Assembly (NCBI GenBank): GCA_022828595.1
Contig: JAKGHH010000007.1
Span: 41,401,973 to 41,465,972, forward strand
Length of the DNA stretch: 64,000 nt
Reading direction: 5' to 3'
Origin: Nelumbo lutea
Taxonomy: Eukaryota > Streptophyta > Magnoliopsida > Proteales > Nelumbonaceae
The translations under genes were made by a program, and so were the position numbers. The notes below the pieces were generated by a model. The model searched no databases. It was not told where the DNA came from and worked only from the letters and a program-made list of their open reading frames with translations. Positions 36,601-51,600 of the stretch are shown here, in pieces; the first letter of the stretch is position 1, and each line of letters starts with the position of its first letter.

Positions 36601-39600
36601 TTGCTTGCATCTCAAACTCCTGCTAATACTCATAGACAGTACCTGCATATCGAAATTTGGATAGTGATTCGTCATGGTCCTTGAATCCAAGTCGGCCCGA
36701 ATCAGACACAAAATGCTTCAGTGAAGTTTGCCCATGAAACTTGTGGATGGGAGTGTTTGAACCACTGAAACCAAAGTATGGCTTCACCTTCTAAGTTAGA
36801 TGAGGTGACCAGAACTCTTTGATTGCTACGGATCTCAAGAAATTGAAAGTTGCCACTTTGAAAATCCAAGGCACTTGTCATCAGCGGCGTACCTTGGAAA
36901 GTAAAATTTTCCTAGTTGGCAACCTACTACCTTATGTCATTTCTGCTCTAAATGCCTAATGATCTCCTTACTAATTGCTAGCAGTTGTGATTCTTCCTAA
37001 CTGAGCCACCACCACTACTAGAGTTTCTTTGATTTCTTCAAGATCATTGGTGGAGAGAGAGAAAGAGAGAGAGAAGGGGATATCTGAATCAAAGCCTCTC
37101 TTATTCCCATTCTTATTTATACATGTACAATGTGGCTTTCTAACAGCTGTAACAACTCAAGAATCAAGATTCCCAATTGCATCAAGAATCAGGTTTCCAA
37201 CTTAAATTAGTTAGTTTAGTTTGTTGTACAGTTGGTTTAGTCCCACGTGTTTTCTTCCTTGCGTAGACCTTCCTGAATAGGCTTGCTCTGTTTTTGGGTT
37301 ATAACAGCAATCTCCTAGAGTAGTGGATACATGATACATCATCCATCCAAGCTTATTGATCAAAAAATAAATCATCCTTCCAAGCAACATACCAATATTC
37401 TACTCATAGTCTAACATATTCCAAAATCAAGGTGACAATATTTGCATAGTTTTACTAACATAGAGTTACAGCATCTTTGATATGACATTTACATAACCTG
37501 ATTATTTAGAAAATTGCATGCATCAATTGTATGACGGAGTCACTGAGATCAGCTGGGATATTGGTACATACTTCGATGGTCATGATTAATTCCTTATTTT
37601 CAAAAGACTATTTTGACAGCATATATTTTTGGGGTTAGATATTTGGATGGCCTAGATACATTAAAATCCTAGTAAATCAGTTAGATGGCTGATAACTGAT
37701 CTTGAAGGACAAAGATCACTTGATTGATATTGGGATGCTGTTGGGAATGAGCCGAGTCTACAGCTCATCCCCAACAACCAGGCCCTCGAGGAACCCAGAA
37801 CGGGTAGCTGCATCAGCCCACAGCCACCCCAGCTCTCCAACAAGCCATCGGTCTGTTATGTTTATACAAGAAAGACATATCACACTAATCAGTTATGATT
37901 TTGTAAAAGGGAATCAAGTTAGTTAGCAGGGGGCAGATATCTTCTATAGTTCTATTCTTCGTCTGTTCTCTCTCTCTCCCTCCCTCTCTTATCTTCAGCA
38001 CTATATGAGGAGAAGCCCCCCTCAAAGCGGTTCCTGCATTTAGCAACCCAACACTTTGGTATCAGAGCAAGCTCAACCTGATGCCTCAAACAAGGATGGC
38101 AGTATCCCAACGGACACCACATCAATGGACCATATATCTAGTATTGTCTTCTATTCCATTTCCAAGACCTAGATTAGTTGAAATCTTTGGACATCACCTG
38201 GATTTTCAAGATCGGTTAGACTGGTTTCGAGGCACCATTTTAATGGTTTAGATCTTTGATTTTAGATGATCTTGATTGGAAATATTTTTTCAATTATATT
38301 TATGGAAAAAGGTGAAATCTTCCTACAAATCAAGAAAATGGGGTTTTAGGGATTTCAAAATATATGACAAAAGCAAATATACATATTTATCCACTTCTTT
38401 GACAGAATGTTAACAAATGAACGATGATAATCAAGTGAAAGAATCTATGTATCTAATACAAAAAGATTTTAATATGTTCTTTTGTTGTTCTTCTGTTTTA
38501 TGCAACAATATCCAGTAAGGAGAACATCCATCAGAGCAGACACAATTGAAGCAGAGCAGGTTTCAGCCTGTGTATAGGTCCCATATTAACTTATAAAGAA
38601 ACTTCTAAAGTTAAATAGTTTTGTCTTGCTCTACCTAAGGTCTTCTTCCATTTATTAATTCCCCCATATTTACTGCAAGGACCAGCCCCTCTTTCATCTG
38701 GGAAAAAACATTGGTCGCATGTACCAATTGGCCAACACTTGAGCTCCTTAATTTTTTGAATTCAAAGAAGTTCTATTGATAACTCCACTGTCCTTTATCA
38801 CACTTACATTATCTACTTAACCTTCCCCCTCCCCAAATCCTTACCAAGCCTCCCTACCATAATTTCAATACAACCTCCTCCCTCAACTAGATTCACACTT
38901 GTATCTTGTACAAAGGATTGTCTATCAAACTCCAACTGTGACGATGCCAATTCAAATGGACCCTGTTCAATGCCTCTTGCCTGTGAACTTATGTTCCACT
39001 CAACTTCTTTTTCAACTGAAAAATATTGTCAAAATCCCATTTGAATTCACACCTCCTTCATCTGTTGTTGCTGTATTCAACGGCCCGGACAAACCTCTCA
39101 TGAGCTTTAAGCTTTGAGGATGCCTTACCCTTCGAGACATTTGCCTCCCCACTAAAACTCAGTGACTTTTGAAGCTTCCTCTCAAACAAACCTTGTGACC
39201 ACCCATTCCCACTTTTCAAACTTCTTTTCATTTCCTCCATCTTTCCTTGTACTCTGTCTTTTAAATCTTATTCCTTTTCCTCCCCCATGCAACCTTCACT
39301 TCAAGCCAGGTCCTATGTTGACTCTACTTTTTACCCAATCCCTTAATCTGAAAAGAACCAAGCCTCTCTAACCTATTTGAGATGGAGGATGATAGGTTGA
39401 GACAACTGCCAACTGAAGCCCGACTAACGTCTCCTTTCATGTGTCCACTTGAGTCACCATGTGACACTTCTATGCACCTACCAGCACGAGTAACCGGATC
39501 GCATCCCACTCCTTTTTTTATTGTAGAAATCCATGAAGCACTATAATTCTTTCACCAACTGTAATTCATGAAGCACTCATGAAGCACTACAAAGCTCAAC

Positions 39601-42600
39601 CTTTGTTTTCATATAAACAATTCAGGTTTGAATCCTTCTATCAAGAAAGGCGTCATTAGAATTTATGACATTGAGAAGGAAAAGCTGCAGAATGTTTTGC
39701 AAGAAAATGCAAGCCGAATGGCAGTCACAACCGGTATGTGGACTTCTAGCCAAAAGAAAGGACAACTCACTTCATTAATGAGAACTAGGTGTTGCAAAGC
39801 CAAATTTGAGCTAGCACATTCCTATCTTTTTAAATATTCTTGTTATACTATTTCTTTAATTCTTTTCACCTTCAAGCATTGTTTTCCTTATGATTTTTTA
39901 TTGGAAATGGCAGCTTTCATTAAAACAACATTTAAAAACATACAATGTCAACCACTCACAACATGAGTGTTGACCCCATATTTTTCCTCAGTGTTTACAA
40001 CACAGCCCAAAAAGGGTTCTCCCTAAGGGTCCCCTGCTTTGCCAAAATATCAGACAAACCATTGGCTGACCTCCTTGTCCAATTGGAAAGTACTCCAACT
40101 TCCCTTGCTAAGCAAAAAAATCCCCCTCATTTACTATCTAAAAGTCCACAAACCTAAGCATGTTGCCTGCAGCCATCCTATTAAGAGTTTAGAGTCTCCC
40201 TCCACCACAAAATTTTGAATTCCACATTGTTTGGCCAAGCCTTAAACCTTAAGTAAGGCCATAATTTTAGCTCTTAATGAATCCCCCACACCTATTGGGC
40301 CAAAGTATAGTGCATCAGCATCCCCCCTTCCTTAAATGCTGTCCCAACTCCACAGGGCCCCAGATTGCACAAAGAGCTTCCATCAAAGGTCAAATTTACC
40401 CTTTGTTATGCCACAGATAATTGGACCTGAACCACATTCATAGTTGAAGATTTGCCACTACTCACCATCCCCTAAAAATGTCCTCAACTCAAAGTCCATG
40501 TTGTGTCTTACATATTCTTTATTTCTTTCTTTTCTCTTTCTGTAATTGTACATATCTTTATACACACATATATAAGAACCCATCCCATGTCAAGTCCAAC
40601 AGCTTCAGAAGCGACACAAACCAGCCCAAATTAGGCCCACACCTAGCAACCCATAACCAAAGCATTCACACCTCCCATGTGGTTTGTATGCTTGAGAAGG
40701 CCACATCAGGTAATTAGTTAGATCTGGCCTCTCAAGTAGTTATGTCTTGATATAAGAAACATAAATAGTTGAGTGAGAATGGCTCTCTCTCCTTCTCCAA
40801 GGAGGTTGGCCTATCCTAAATATCTCTAAGGAGGTCGGTCTATGCTCAAATGAAAAGGGCAAGGAGAATCTTAGGGTGGCTGGTTGGTGAGACACTTGGG
40901 GACCATACCGCCATAGATGGATCTATTTGATGCTTTTTTGTTGTAGTGTTAATGGAATTTAAAGGTGTTCTTTGTAAGGAAATTTGGCTACAAACCTTGT
41001 ATGCTCTTTATATAATTCCTCCTCTTTTCTTTTTGATGAATTTTTCTTTTATCATGGATCAATACGAAGGGGCCACATTAGATATTCTCCTATCAAGAGG
41101 ACATCTTTATTTATAAAGACAAGTCTTCATATTCTTTTAGGATTTTTTTAATTTTCCTTTTTCATGAGAAAAATAGAGAAAGCAGGAGCTTCCATCACCC
41201 TACTTTCAAGATGACAAACAATTTCAAATTTGTAATGAGCTTATCAGGTTAAACTAAGCATCGAGTATAGCCCTTAGCACCTAAACCTCAACATCCACAT
41301 GTGTGTAGTTAAACAAGCAAGAAACATGAAAGTTACACATTGATCATTCAGAGCTAAACAAATGGAACAAGGTAATCACAGTCAACAAATTCATGATTGT
41401 AGTACGTAAAAGTCTAAACTCCTAATCGTAACAAACAAAATGTCAAATTTTGAGTCTAGTCTAGAAGACCCAGACCCAGACTACAATAAACGGTTTCCCT
41501 ACAAGGTATACTACCTTCCATTTAAAACGAAAAAAGGATGCATTTCCAAATACCACCAATTCAATGATAGTCAAGATTATATAACAAATTTGTAATTGTT
41601 GGAAACACAAAGATTTCTCCCAAAAATTACCAGGACAAGAAGTAGAATTTCATACTTTATCAATATCATCACCCAAACATCACATGGCATTCCAAGAATC
41701 TTTGAATAGGAGAATACACTTCATCATCATCATCATCTAAAGCCTTGTTGCAACTATATGTGGCTGGCTACACGGGACAAGTCTGGGATGAAGATGACAA
41801 CTAGGATGACAATGACGATGATGTAGTACTCTTCTGATCAAAGAAGAATACACTTATAATTCCTAAATTTACAGATGGCCCTTCAAAGACAAAGAATAAA
41901 TTAAACCTTTAATGCTATAGCAATTGAATAATAAACACTGTTAAGCATGCAAATGATGTTTAATATTGTGTTGTTGAGAGGGGTAAAAACTAACCTTTGA
42001 AAAAGTGCTCACAAGATCATCAATATCAGATAATGATCCTAAGTTTTCACCCCGCAACTGCAAAATAAAAATCATTGTTCAAATGGTAATTCTTCATTTT
42101 CAAGATAAATAATACACGCATACCTAGTATGGGGTAAAAAACAGGGGGTTTGTGCATGCCCACACAGAAATAAACGATAAAAACTAGCTTAAGGTTCTCT
42201 AATCAAAAAGATATGACACCAGAAGCCAGTGAAATACCATGAAATGATATTGAAGGCCATGTTTGTCTCTAATGAAATTGAGGGACATAAATGGAAATGG
42301 TTGACCCAAACTCCACAAGTTTCTGATTCTGCTCTTTAATAGGAAGATTTGAAGTCTAGTGGATTTTAACCCTCCGACTCCATGTTTCTTGAGGATTTTG
42401 AAATTCCAAGGAAAGAAAGTTAATTCCATTTCATGGAATCCATGCCAAAATGGAAAACTAATTCTAATTCCAGTTCCATCAAAATGGTATCTAATTGAAA
42501 ATCTTTCTCAATAAGACATGTGAACCCTTGAATGTTTTACACAGTTATGGATTTCAGAAGACATAGTGGTATATTTGATTGTCTTGAACAGAAACAAACT

Positions 42601-45600
42601 AACCACCTGATTATTTGGCTTTTTTCCCACTTAAAATGTGAATTTTCCCTTTATCTTCAACAGCCGTCTATAGATATTATGAGTTTCTAAAACTAGGCAA
42701 GAAATTGCATATAATACCTAACCACGCAATCCTATCTGTCCCTTGTTGAATTTACACTACTACCCCCAAACAATAAATATAAATGTTTAATTAAAAATCT
42801 ATAAATAAATAAAATATAAATAACCTGTTAAGGCAACTAAACTTTATGCTAATGCCACCCCCAACATTCATAGAGTACAGACATTCCCCCAACAAATGGT
42901 CCTGCAAATGCTCCCAGCAAGCCTTTACAGCCACAGATCAGAAACATCTCCCTTGTCATTCATAGGGAAATGTTCCAAATGTGCAGCTGTAGTGGCTCGT
43001 TGGGATGCTTGTTGAGAATAGATCTGAGCTGACATTCAGAGAAGAGTGGCTTCTCGGATATATCATTTTCCTTGCATATAAAACCAGCTAATTTAAATCA
43101 CTTAAAAAGCAATTATCACTTCATAGTTACCAAAAATCAAAGTAATTATCAACTTACCATTTACCAAAAAACAGAAGTAATTATCCAACAAAAATAAGGC
43201 CTCAATTAATGAAAATAAACTTGAGGATAAAGGAGAAAATATGAAATAAGCTCAAGAACAAGAAATATCCAAGCATGTCGAGGGTAGAACAACAGAAGAG
43301 ACCGTTCAATGACCAGTAACATAAATAAAACAGTAATCTATAGAGAATTATTTGCATAAATTGCATATACCATGTCCGATGACCAGCAAGAAGAAGAGCT
43401 CTTGAATCTTAAGAGATTAGTGCACCAATTTGAGAGAATCTCCAACCTTAAAAAGTAGGGTAGGACAAGAGATATGTGGCAGGAGTGAATTTAGAAAAAG
43501 GGGAGAGGTGAGCAGGCTAGGAATTGTTCTGGAATGTGAAGTGGGGGAATGGCCAATACAATATTTTGGACAACTACTAGGAGGAAATCCTAATGCAAAT
43601 AGCTTCTGGTACCCAGTAATTGAAAGATTAAGAAGAAGCTGGCAAGTTGGAAAAGAAACTACATTTCTTTGGGGGGTAGAATAACTCTGATCAAATCTAT
43701 GTTACCCAATTTGCTAGTATATTTCCTGTCTACTTTCAAAGTACAAGTAAATGTGGCAAACCAACTGGAGACAATCACAATGGATTTTCTGTGGGAACCG
43801 AGGAATACCAAGAAGGATTATCTAGTGAAGTGGGAGATAGTTTCCAGGACTAGAGATGACGGATGCCTAAAAATAGGTAACATCAGATTGAGAAATAAAA
43901 CCTTGTCGGGGAAATGGATGTGGAGGTTGCTGCTAGAACAGGATAGACTTTAGTGTAGAGTGATTGTTAGCATACATTGATTGGCAGACAATGGTTGGGG
44001 TGTGGGTCTCAACCCTAGGGCTTCTTGTTGTTTTCCTTGGAAAGTTATTCATGGTATATTGCCCACTATGCTTAATTTGCTCAAATACGATGTCTACGTC
44101 GATAACAAAGTGTCATTTTGGGAAGATGTTTGGGTCAGAGAGAGTTCCTCAGTGTTTATTGATAACTATTGGGATTTGGGTTCAAGGAGAGGGCTAAGGG
44201 AGTCAAAAATGTGAATGGTTGATAAACTTGTTGCTCAATTAAGAACAATTTACCTAGACCAATCTTGTTTGGATAGCAGAATTTGGAAACCTTCCCCTTC
44301 TGGCTTTCCCACTTGTTCTTCCTTCTTTAATGTCCTCCTTCAATCTTCTAACCTTGCAGAGAACTTTCAGAAAACGGAGGTTTGGTGTAGCCCTATGCTT
44401 TCAAAGGTTAAGGCTTTCTACTAGGAGGTGGTACTCCAAAAAATCAATACCTTGGATTTGTTGCAAAGGAAAAGACCATAGAGGTGAGCATAATTCAGTT
44501 AACACCGAAAAACCGAACCAAAATTTCAGTTTCAGTTTAACCGGTTCGGCCTATTCGGTTTTTCAATCGGGTTCAATTATTCTATTCGATTTTTGTTAAT
44601 TTCAGTTTTCAGTTTCGATTACCATATTTTCCAATTCGGTTAACCGAAAAAACCGAATTAGTTTTATATTTATATATTTTTAATATTATTTATATTATGA
44701 TTTATAATTTTATGTTAATATTTAATTAATTAATACATATAAATATATAGTTATATATGGAATGGAAGATCGACCATTAACCGAATTAGCAAAAAGTAGG
44801 CAATTGTTTGGCGTATTAGACACGTTCACGTTATCACTTAACACTTATCACGTAAAGTCCAAATTGGCAAATTCCAAAACACCAAGAAATTCAAAAATAG
44901 AAAGAGAGAGGAGAGACTCTTCGTCCCTTCGTCTTCCTCAGTCACTGTGGCACTTCCAATGGACCGGTTCCAGAATACAGACCTAAGACTCTGAGAGTTG
45001 ATCAGTTGAGACTTCCATAGACCATAGTTCCATTACAGAGTCCAGAGTTTCCACTCCAGTTTCCAGTTCGGCACTGCACTTCGTCTTCCTCATCATCTAT
45101 TCATCTGTTCAGTTGTTCCAGTCAACTCCAGAGCAAGAGCCAAGAGCAGACCAAACTTCATCACTTCAAAGAGTCATAGATCGAGATTCGAGAATCCTCC
45201 CAAACAAAGTTCTTAGTCTGCCGCAGTTCAGGCAGGCTCTACACTCAGGCACTCCTTCACCACCAGTTTACAAGCTTACAAGTTACAACAGCCAACAAGT
45301 ATTTCTTATTCTTCTTCTTCTTCAGAAGTCCAAAGTCCCAGCACTCTGAAAGTGACACTACCAAAGGTTGAAGGCATTCTGAAATTCTCTAATCATTCCT
45401 TTTACCATTAATATATACTTGAGTGGCTGCTCCTGGAGTTTGGGGGACACAGGAGCCGTATATGGGTTTGGTGGGCCTATAAACTTGTCGTCCTATTAAT
45501 CTTTACGAGTCAAGGAGATGGGTCACGATAGTCGATACTAGAACTTCATGCGTGGAACACTTGGCAATTATTTGGACCAAATTAAGTCACTAAGACCTTG

Positions 45601-48600
45601 TGTCTAATCACTAATGACAAAGAATTTGCCATGCTGATTGCTTGTTATGTTTTCCTTGAAAGATAAAATACTAATAGATAAAGTGAAACTTATAGTAAAA
45701 TATTAGGCCTCCAATTGCATTATCGATAAAGTGAAACTTTAGTAATCAGAATTTGCCATGCTGATTGCTTGTTATGCTGATTGCTGATATTATATTAGAA
45801 ACGTTTGTTTTGCTTGAAGAGGAGGGGGATTATCAGATATGTGATCCGAGAGGAGGAAAAACAAATGTAAAAATCGGTACTCTGATGGTGATTATATACT
45901 TGTGTTTTTCTGAATGCTAAATTGTTTCAATAAGGATAAAAAAATGAAGAAGGACAATCTGGATTGACTACTAAATTGACAATTGGAGCTATCAAGTTTA
46001 GCTTGTCTTATATTTCTTCATTCTATCACAAAAGTAAAAGTAATAAGGGATCCTTTGTCTCCCTATTAAAGAAAATAAAAATAATTAGCTGAACATATTG
46101 AATTGCTGGCATTTAATTAGTTAGATTTTCCTTTTTTTCTAAAAGTTAAATCTATTTAAACTTCATGTCTACTACTTTGGATTGTTTACTTAGCTTCTCT
46201 GAACAACCTAGGATTCTTCATATGACACTACTTATTTACTTTGCTTCTCTGAAATATCAGGTCATGTCAAACTGGATTCCTTGTTAAATCACGAAGAGAA
46301 AACGTAAAGGGGGAATTTGCAAAAATAAAATGGGGTTATGGGTGTCATCAAATCTTGTGTTTTTTATTTTGTTTTCTTTGGCTACTAATTACTTGTAGTA
46401 CATATACTTGTAATCCGTCTGATGAATCCGGCTATTCTGTTCTATGGAGTGTAGATTCTGTTCTAAAGTTGATATATTTCTTCAATGGTCATCCCAACAA
46501 TGACCTTAAGTGAATTATGATTGTAGATGTTCAAGTATTTTATTCCATTTGTTTGTTAGTTTTAACATGTATCTTATCCTTTGTGAATTGTGATTTTAGA
46601 TGTCACAACAAACTGGAGAGACTCCTACAAATATTACTGAAATTAGAAGTCCACACCCCCGGCCACGACCTTCCAACCAAATGGATTCAATGAAAGTAGT
46701 TGCTAAAGGTAAAAAAAAAAAACAATGAAGCCAAGGTCAGAAGTATGGGACCACTTTTCCAAATTTATCTCAGATAATGGTGAAATAAAGGGTAAGTGCA
46801 ACTACTGTGATAGAGAATTCGGTTGTGACCCTAAGAAAAATGGGACTAGCTCATTAAGGAACCACATGAACATATGTAAGAAAAACCCCTATAGCTTAGA
46901 GGCAAAACAATCACAGTTAAATATGCAATTAGCCTCAAGAGAGGGGGAGGGTGAAAACAATAAGAAGATGAATTCCCTTAGTTGTTGGAAGTTTGACCAA
47001 GAGGCCATTAGAAAGGGCTTAACTGAGATGCTCATTGTTGATGAGCTTCCATTCAAGTTTGTGGATGGTGAGGGCTTTAAAAAATTTATGACACTTTCTT
47101 GTCTTAGGTTTCAGATTCCATCTAGATGGACTATTGCCAAAGATAGTTACCAATTGTACCTAGATGAGATATTGGAGTTAAAGAAATTCCTAAAAAATTC
47201 ATGCCAAAGGATTTGTCTTACTACACACACATGGTCTTCTTTACAAAAAATCGACTACATGTGTCTAACGACCCACTTTATTGATAATAATTGGAAATTG
47301 AACAAAAGGATTCTTAACTTTTGTCCAATTTCTAGTCATAGAGGAGAGGCCATTGGTGAGGCGGTGGAAAAATGTTTGATTGAATGGGGGATTGATAAAG
47401 TCTTTACTATTACAGTTGACAATGCGAGTTCAAATGATGTTGCAATTACATACCTAAAAAGGAAATTTTCTAATTGGAGAACTTGTATTCTAGATGGGAA
47501 ATTGCTTCATATGAGGTGCATTGCACACATTATAAATCCAGTTGTGAATGATAGCTTGAAAGAAATGGATAAGCCTATTAGTCATGTTCGGGAGGTTGTG
47601 AGATATGTGAGGCAATCTCTATTTAGGATGCAAAAATTTAAAGAATTTGTTGAGGTTAAAAAGATTCAAAGTAAGAGTTTGTTGTGTTTGGATGTTAGTA
47701 CTAGATGGAATTCAACATACCTAATGTTGGATGCAACTCAAAAGTTTGAAAGTCTTTGAGAGGTTTGGGGATCATGATCCTCATTTTAGAAGTGAACTTG
47801 AGATAGAGGATGGGATTCCTACTTGTTTTGATTGGGAGAATGTTAGGAGGCTAGTGCTATTTTCACAGCATTTTTATAATCTCACAGTACGGGTTTTAGG
47901 CTCCTTGTATGTCACATCAAACAATTTTTGCCATGAAATTAATGCAGTTAAGTGCCTTTTGCAAAAATGGGTAAACAGTGAGGACAAAAATTTAAGGGAG
48001 ATGGCAGAGAAGATGAAAGGGAAGTACGATAAGTTTTGGGGAAACATTGAAAAGAAGAATAAGTTGATCTATAATTGCAATTGTGTTAGACCCTCGACAC
48101 AAATTAGAGTATGTGGAGTTTGTACTTAATGAAACTTATCAAGGTGCCAAGGGTCAAGAATTTGCAAAAAGAGCCCGGGAAGCCTTGTATGAATTGTATA
48201 ATGAATAAAAATATATATTTGCACCTCAGAGTGGAAGTAGACAAACTACTGAAAATGTGAAGTGTTCAATTTCAAGTGAGACAGAGAGTGAGTAACCCCA
48301 ACAATCACAAGCAAAGAAGATGTCGATGTCTCGATTTAAAAAGTACAAGTCAGTAAGTGAAGGGGGAGATGCTAAATCAGAGTTGGATATATATCTGAAT
48401 GAAGATACTGAAGAGGGACAAAGTAATGATAACTTTGATATTTTAAGATGGTGGAAAGTTAACAGTCTCAGATTCCCTATACTTTCATAGATGGCTCGTG
48501 ATGTATTAGCAGCTCCCTTTTCTACGATTGCTCCTGAGTCCACTTTTAGCATTGGAGGACAAGTGCTTGATGCATTTAGGAGCTCTTTGACACCTAAGGT

Positions 48601-51600
48601 AGCAGAAGCACTTATATGTACTAGAGATTGGACTCGGTCATCAAAACATGCAAGTAATGTTGAAGAAGATTTAGAAGAGATTGACAAATTTGAAAATGGT
48701 AATACTCTTTTTTTGTTTAAGTTTCATATGTCATTTCTAATGATAAATTGATATTTGTTTAGCCTTCATAAATGATTAATTGATACAATTTTTCTTCCCT
48801 TCTAGATTTACCAAAGAGTGCATCGAAGCAAAGAATCGTGGTTGATATTTGATTATTAAATTCATTCCTATGCTTATTCTTGAGTAAGTTTTTAAAATTC
48901 ATGCTTATATTGTATGTTGGACTACTTTGTATTTACTCACCTTAGTTTTCTAACAAGGGGCCTTTCTTTCAAATAGATATAACAGGTGGAACTTGGGAGG
49001 CAAAGTCTTTGTGGAAATGCTGTAGTGGTGGAAGTTTTGGACTTTTGGTTGTCTTTGTGGCAATGTCTTTGAAGCTTTGAAAGTTTTGGACTATTATGTA
49101 TGCTTCATATTTTGTTTGGCAACTAGAATCGCTCATTCAAGAATAACAGGACCTTCTATTATGTCTTTGTGGCAAACAGAACCTTCCTAGTTCCTATTTT
49201 GTTTGATTTTTGAAATGCAAGTTTTCTGTAATATTTTAACAGAACGGCCATTAATACACTTTCTGCATTCATTCATTGTTACAGAGATACAGTAGTACAA
49301 ACCAAGAAGATAGTTGATGGCTTACACGGCCTTGTTCTTGAATTTTGACCCTCGTCGATCAATTTATTCTTCATCTGTCTGCATGTATTATTTATTTGTT
49401 TAACTTTCTACCTTGTCTTTTTTTTTTCTTTGCCTGGCATACATTGTGTCTAATATTTCCTTGGTTTGGAAATAAATTTTCAGATAGAATAGAGAACTAG
49501 AGTTGCTGACTGCTGGGGAACATGAAAAGTATTAGTATTCTCTTCCCCATACCCACCCCCAATGAAACCAAAAACAGTCAGTTTACTATACAGCCCATTA
49601 TGTGCTATTGGAATCATCTAGTGAACTTCTAGTGTGGCTGATGGACAAGATTGCCTGGAATTTTGAACATATAGTCTTGATCAACAATTTTTTGGACTTG
49701 TCCATGAACGTGCACATATTATTGCATTTAAGAATGATCAAAGTTCTGGATGTGGTAGAATCCCTTGATAGTATAGCTTATAAAGATTTAAAAGTCAACT
49801 GAAATGTAACATATAGAAAAATGTACTTGTATTTGTGCTGTCCTGTTGAGTGGTAGAAATAAAAGCTTGAAACTAAATACATCATGCACAGGGTTTGGAA
49901 ATGTCAAAATGCAGTATCTTTTCCTCTTGTTAATATGGAATGATCTTGATGTAATATAGTTAGATTAGACTTGGTTTTTGTGTCAGTTGTCAAAACAGAA
50001 AATAGGATTACATAATTATCTTCTGAGCATTGTTTTCCTTAGGTAGTGTCACTAATATTTTGGAAAGGAACCTACAGATTTTACAGAGATCATCTTCTTG
50101 TCTAATCCCTTGTCAGTTAGGTACTGTTGTGCAGTTAAAAAAATGTCTGGCATGCACAGTTTATTCAGAGCTACCTGAGTAAACCTATATTTATCATCTT
50201 TTAATACTACTAGTGCAAATACTATGATCCTTTACTTATCTAAGGTTAAACAATACTGAGTTAAATCATTAGCTATTGACTGTAGGGGTGAGCGTCAAGG
50301 AAAGCAAAAGCTGTTAGAACTTAGAAGGCTGTTACTCTGTTAGAACTTATGTTTCTTCTATTCTGTAGATGTTTGGTATTAGTTTATATCCTATAAGCTA
50401 ACTAGCTAAGAATGCAGCAAGGCCCAAAGCAGTACAGCCCAGCCCACTTAATTTTCTTTTGGGTTTTGGCATTGTTGCCAAATTTGTTTCTCTTATTTTC
50501 TATTTTTTATGGAATCTGTGTTCACAAATCATAACGTCAAATTAACTAATCCACTTGATAAATTTAGTGAAATTTAAATAATAATACAAAAAATATTCCG
50601 GTTAGAACCGAAATAACCGGAAAAAAAATTCAGTTCGGTTTATTTGGTTTTCCATTATTTCGGTTTCGGTTCAGTTTGTCATTTAGCTAATTCGGTTTTT
50701 GAAATTTTGGTTTTCAGTTCGGTTTTGAACCGAAAAAACCGAATGCTCGCCCCTAGTCTCTACTTGGGATCAAGTGAGTCAATCACACATTTATTAATCC
50801 CTTGCCCTTTTGTGCCCTTTATTTGGTCTTGGTTCTCTTCTCTCTTTGGTTGCAAGTGGACCCCTCCCCCAGATGGTCTTGGTTCTCTCCTCTCTTCTCT
50901 CTTTGATTGCAAGGAAGAATTATGTGGAGAGCTACAAGAGCAATGGTGCTTTGATCAATTCAGGAAGAAAGAAATAACATGATTTTAAAAAGTATGGTAA
51001 GATCCAAGGAGGAAATTGTAGAAGTGACTATAAAGATTATCCACAGGCTGAATATGATCAATGCATTTAAAGACTTCTCAGCTGAAGATATTTATAGGAA
51101 CAGGGGTGTTGTGGCAAGTACAAACTCTCTTAAACCTATGATACAGGAACTTTGGTCCCCACCAATACAAAATAGGGTGAAGCTGAACTTTGATGGTAGT
51201 TCTATAGGCAACCAGGAAGCCTCGGGTATAAGGCATATTTTCATAGATTGAGAAGGCAGAATTTTAGCATTGCTCTCAGGCCGAACAGGAGTAGGAGACT
51301 CTTTAAGAGAAACGATCATGGCATTACTACAAGGTGAAAGATATGCAAAGCAGCTGGGACTACAACAGATCGAAATAGAAGGGGATTCGAAGTTGGTAAT
51401 TGGATGGCTGCAGTCAGGTAGTTTAGGAGCATGGACACATAGACAATTGTTAAGGGAAATTGTTAGTCAAACAAGGGAGATTGATGCTTGCTTCAAGTGG
51501 ACAAGAAGACCAGCTGATGGACTAGCGAATTCATTAGCAAAACAACTGTTAGGTGGAATATGTTTGAGCAGTGTTGTAATTCAGTATTTGCGGTTCAACT

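Larger units (their letters stand above)
33560..37306 (-). mobile_element. Chromodomain-type Ty3/gypsy element, internally deleted, with nested insertion
   Basis: The 5' LTR is about 37053-37306 and begins TGTTATAACCCAAAAACAGAG on the minus strand. The 3' LTR is about 33570-33737 (TGTTAACCAAAAACAGAG), with an internal deletion relative to the 5' copy. Order on the minus strand: gag (36480-36900), nested insert (35405-36475), RNase H end, integrase and chromodomain (33760-35404). Protease and most of RT are missing. It lies in PAT1 intron 3, same strand as PAT1. Confidence 0.75.

Noticed and set aside
38057..38068. tRNA-like match
   Set aside because: Only 12 bases complementary to the tRNA 3' end beside an LTR: a primer-binding site, not a tRNA gene.
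47731..48751. Separate small genes in the hAT region, including a 153-codon minus frame
   Set aside because: The plus pieces are successive parts of one decayed transposase; the minus frame is its shadow.
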